From the NCBI GenBank assembly GCA_944472135.2, contig OX235262.1, positions 91,486,903 to 91,550,902 of the forward strand: a stretch of 64,000 nt of DNA, read 5' to 3'. The position numbers and the translations under genes are program-made. The first letter of the stretch is position 1. Every line of letters starts with the position of its first letter. The notes below the pieces were generated by a model. That model searched no databases. It saw nothing but the letters and a program-made list of their open reading frames with translations, and had not been told where the DNA came from. The stretch comes from Trichobilharzia regenti (Eukaryota; Platyhelminthes; Trematoda; Strigeidida; Schistosomatidae). This document shows, one piece after another, positions 62,851-64,000 of the stretch.

Positions 62851-64000
62851 AATATTGGTTTTGTTCAAATAAGTACAAAAAACAAATGCTACATTGGATT
62901 CACTGTCAAGGATGTCAGTCGTATGCAGAAAACAACGAGTGTATTTCAAAAACACAAAGAGCGGACAAAGTAATTACGATCTGAATTTAGCAACTCTCGC
63001 TAAACTGAAAATGAACCGTTGTTTTTAGTAAATTGACATATAAATCAAAATGAATTATATTGGCTCAGCTGAAAGGTGAGCCACAGTTTCAATTTTATAC
63101 TGTATCATTATCCTCTCTCTTCATCTCTCTCTCTCTCTCGATATTTATTTATCTTAAATGAAAGATTCAGACTACACTTCATGTAGTTTTGAGAATGTTT
63201 CAACAACTTCAATAACTTATTAATGAACTTGTGAAGTTTTTAACTTTATGCACTCAACACTCATTTTAAAAAAGTGCTGAACAGATTGAACTCATGTATA
63301 TCATACAACTTTAGAGTATTAAATATTTCCGTATAATGAAATAAAAGTTTGAACAATGATAGGGCAAACACTGGCGCAGACCCATTTTATTTCATTGGTT
63401 TTTTACAGCTGTGTAGAACCTGTAACATTTGATAAAACAGGCCATAATAGAGTTTTAACATACATTTTGTTTATGATTGTGAATCAGTCCTCCAGTTAGG
63501 ATTTCTGTAAGAAAGTCATTGTAAAACAAAACATAACGATGATAAGGTTATTTGAAAAATATTAGTACGCACTTATTTTATAAGAGTGAAGTTTCACGTA
63601 AAAGACGCGCAAATTGGTTGTTAGGTGGTAGTGGTAAGTCAGTTTTGTCTGTGTAATTGGAGAAAATAGAATGAAGTGATTAGAACTCATAAAACTTCTT
63701 CAGGAAGAAAATCTAGAGTGTACGAAGTCAAATGAAGAGATGATGATATAATACGGTGAGTAGAATTCAAAGAATCTAACATCATGTCTATGAAAGTCAG
63801 AAATTTGGGTGTATGTGTGTGACGAAACGAAACGACAGAAACATATGACAAACAGATATCAAGGGGAAAGTTACTAGGGTAATTGATGTTACATGACGGA
63901 TTCCTTTTCATTGCATAAGTCAGGTTTCAGTTGTTTTATTGCAGTTGATTCGGTAAACTGAAGAATATTTGGGATGCTTAGTCTTTTAATTGTTTTAAAT
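62851..64000. other. No gene recognised
   Basis: AT-rich DNA with a short (TC)n run at 63114-63141. No coding frame, SINE head or LINE motif supported. Confidence 0.45.

Overview
The window is eukaryotic, AT-rich and dominated by transposable elements. It is almost certainly from a blood fluke (Schistosoma). Supporting signs are introns of 32-37 nt near gene 5' ends, several Penelope-like elements (PLEs), an RTE-type LINE, a Ty3/gypsy element of the CsRn1/Boudicca type with a CX2HX9CX3C Gag finger, a BEL/Pao element, and a tRNA-headed SINE whose body carries a hammerhead-ribozyme fold like the Sm-alpha repeats. I cannot name the species.

Three host genes are visible. An ankyrin-repeat gene runs on the + strand from at least 3406 to 19519; its introns hold several PLEs, RTE copies and SINEs. 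Tail-to-tail with it, 167 bp away, is an mRNA-capping enzyme gene on the - strand (25834 down to 19687; 8 exons that join to an open 688-codon frame with triphosphatase and guanylyltransferase domains). At the right end (about 60021-60593) are 5' exons of a branched-chain 2-oxoacid dehydrogenase E1 alpha gene; the rest of it lies outside or was not found.

Region by region: 1-19.5 kb is the ankyrin gene and its repeat-laden introns, including a young PLE (15906-18937) with 787-bp inverted arms and a 12-bp target-site duplication (TSD). 19.7-25.8 kb is the capping enzyme. 26.9-33.9 kb is a composite bounded by 364-bp inverted repeats that read as identical, with RTE reverse transcriptases pointing outward, PLE endonuclease arms inside them, and an AP-endonuclease fragment at the centre. 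34-39 kb holds LINE tails and an old DNA transposon copy. 39.4-54.1 kb is a nested stack: a CR1/jockey-type LINE split by a gypsy element (39877-52986, TSD aatg), which is hit by a gag-only BEL/Pao element (TSD ccgtg) and by an antisense solo LTR of that BEL family (TSD tatac), which is itself split by a 2.6-kb DNA transposon (9-bp TSD gtgtatcga). 54-64 kb is intergenic or intronic DNA with SINEs and the E1 alpha exons.

The insertion order can be read from the nesting and TSDs. No CRISPR, rRNA or ordinary tRNA gene is seen. Exon boundaries were worked out by eye from GT/AG sites and reading phase; they have not been tested with transcripts.
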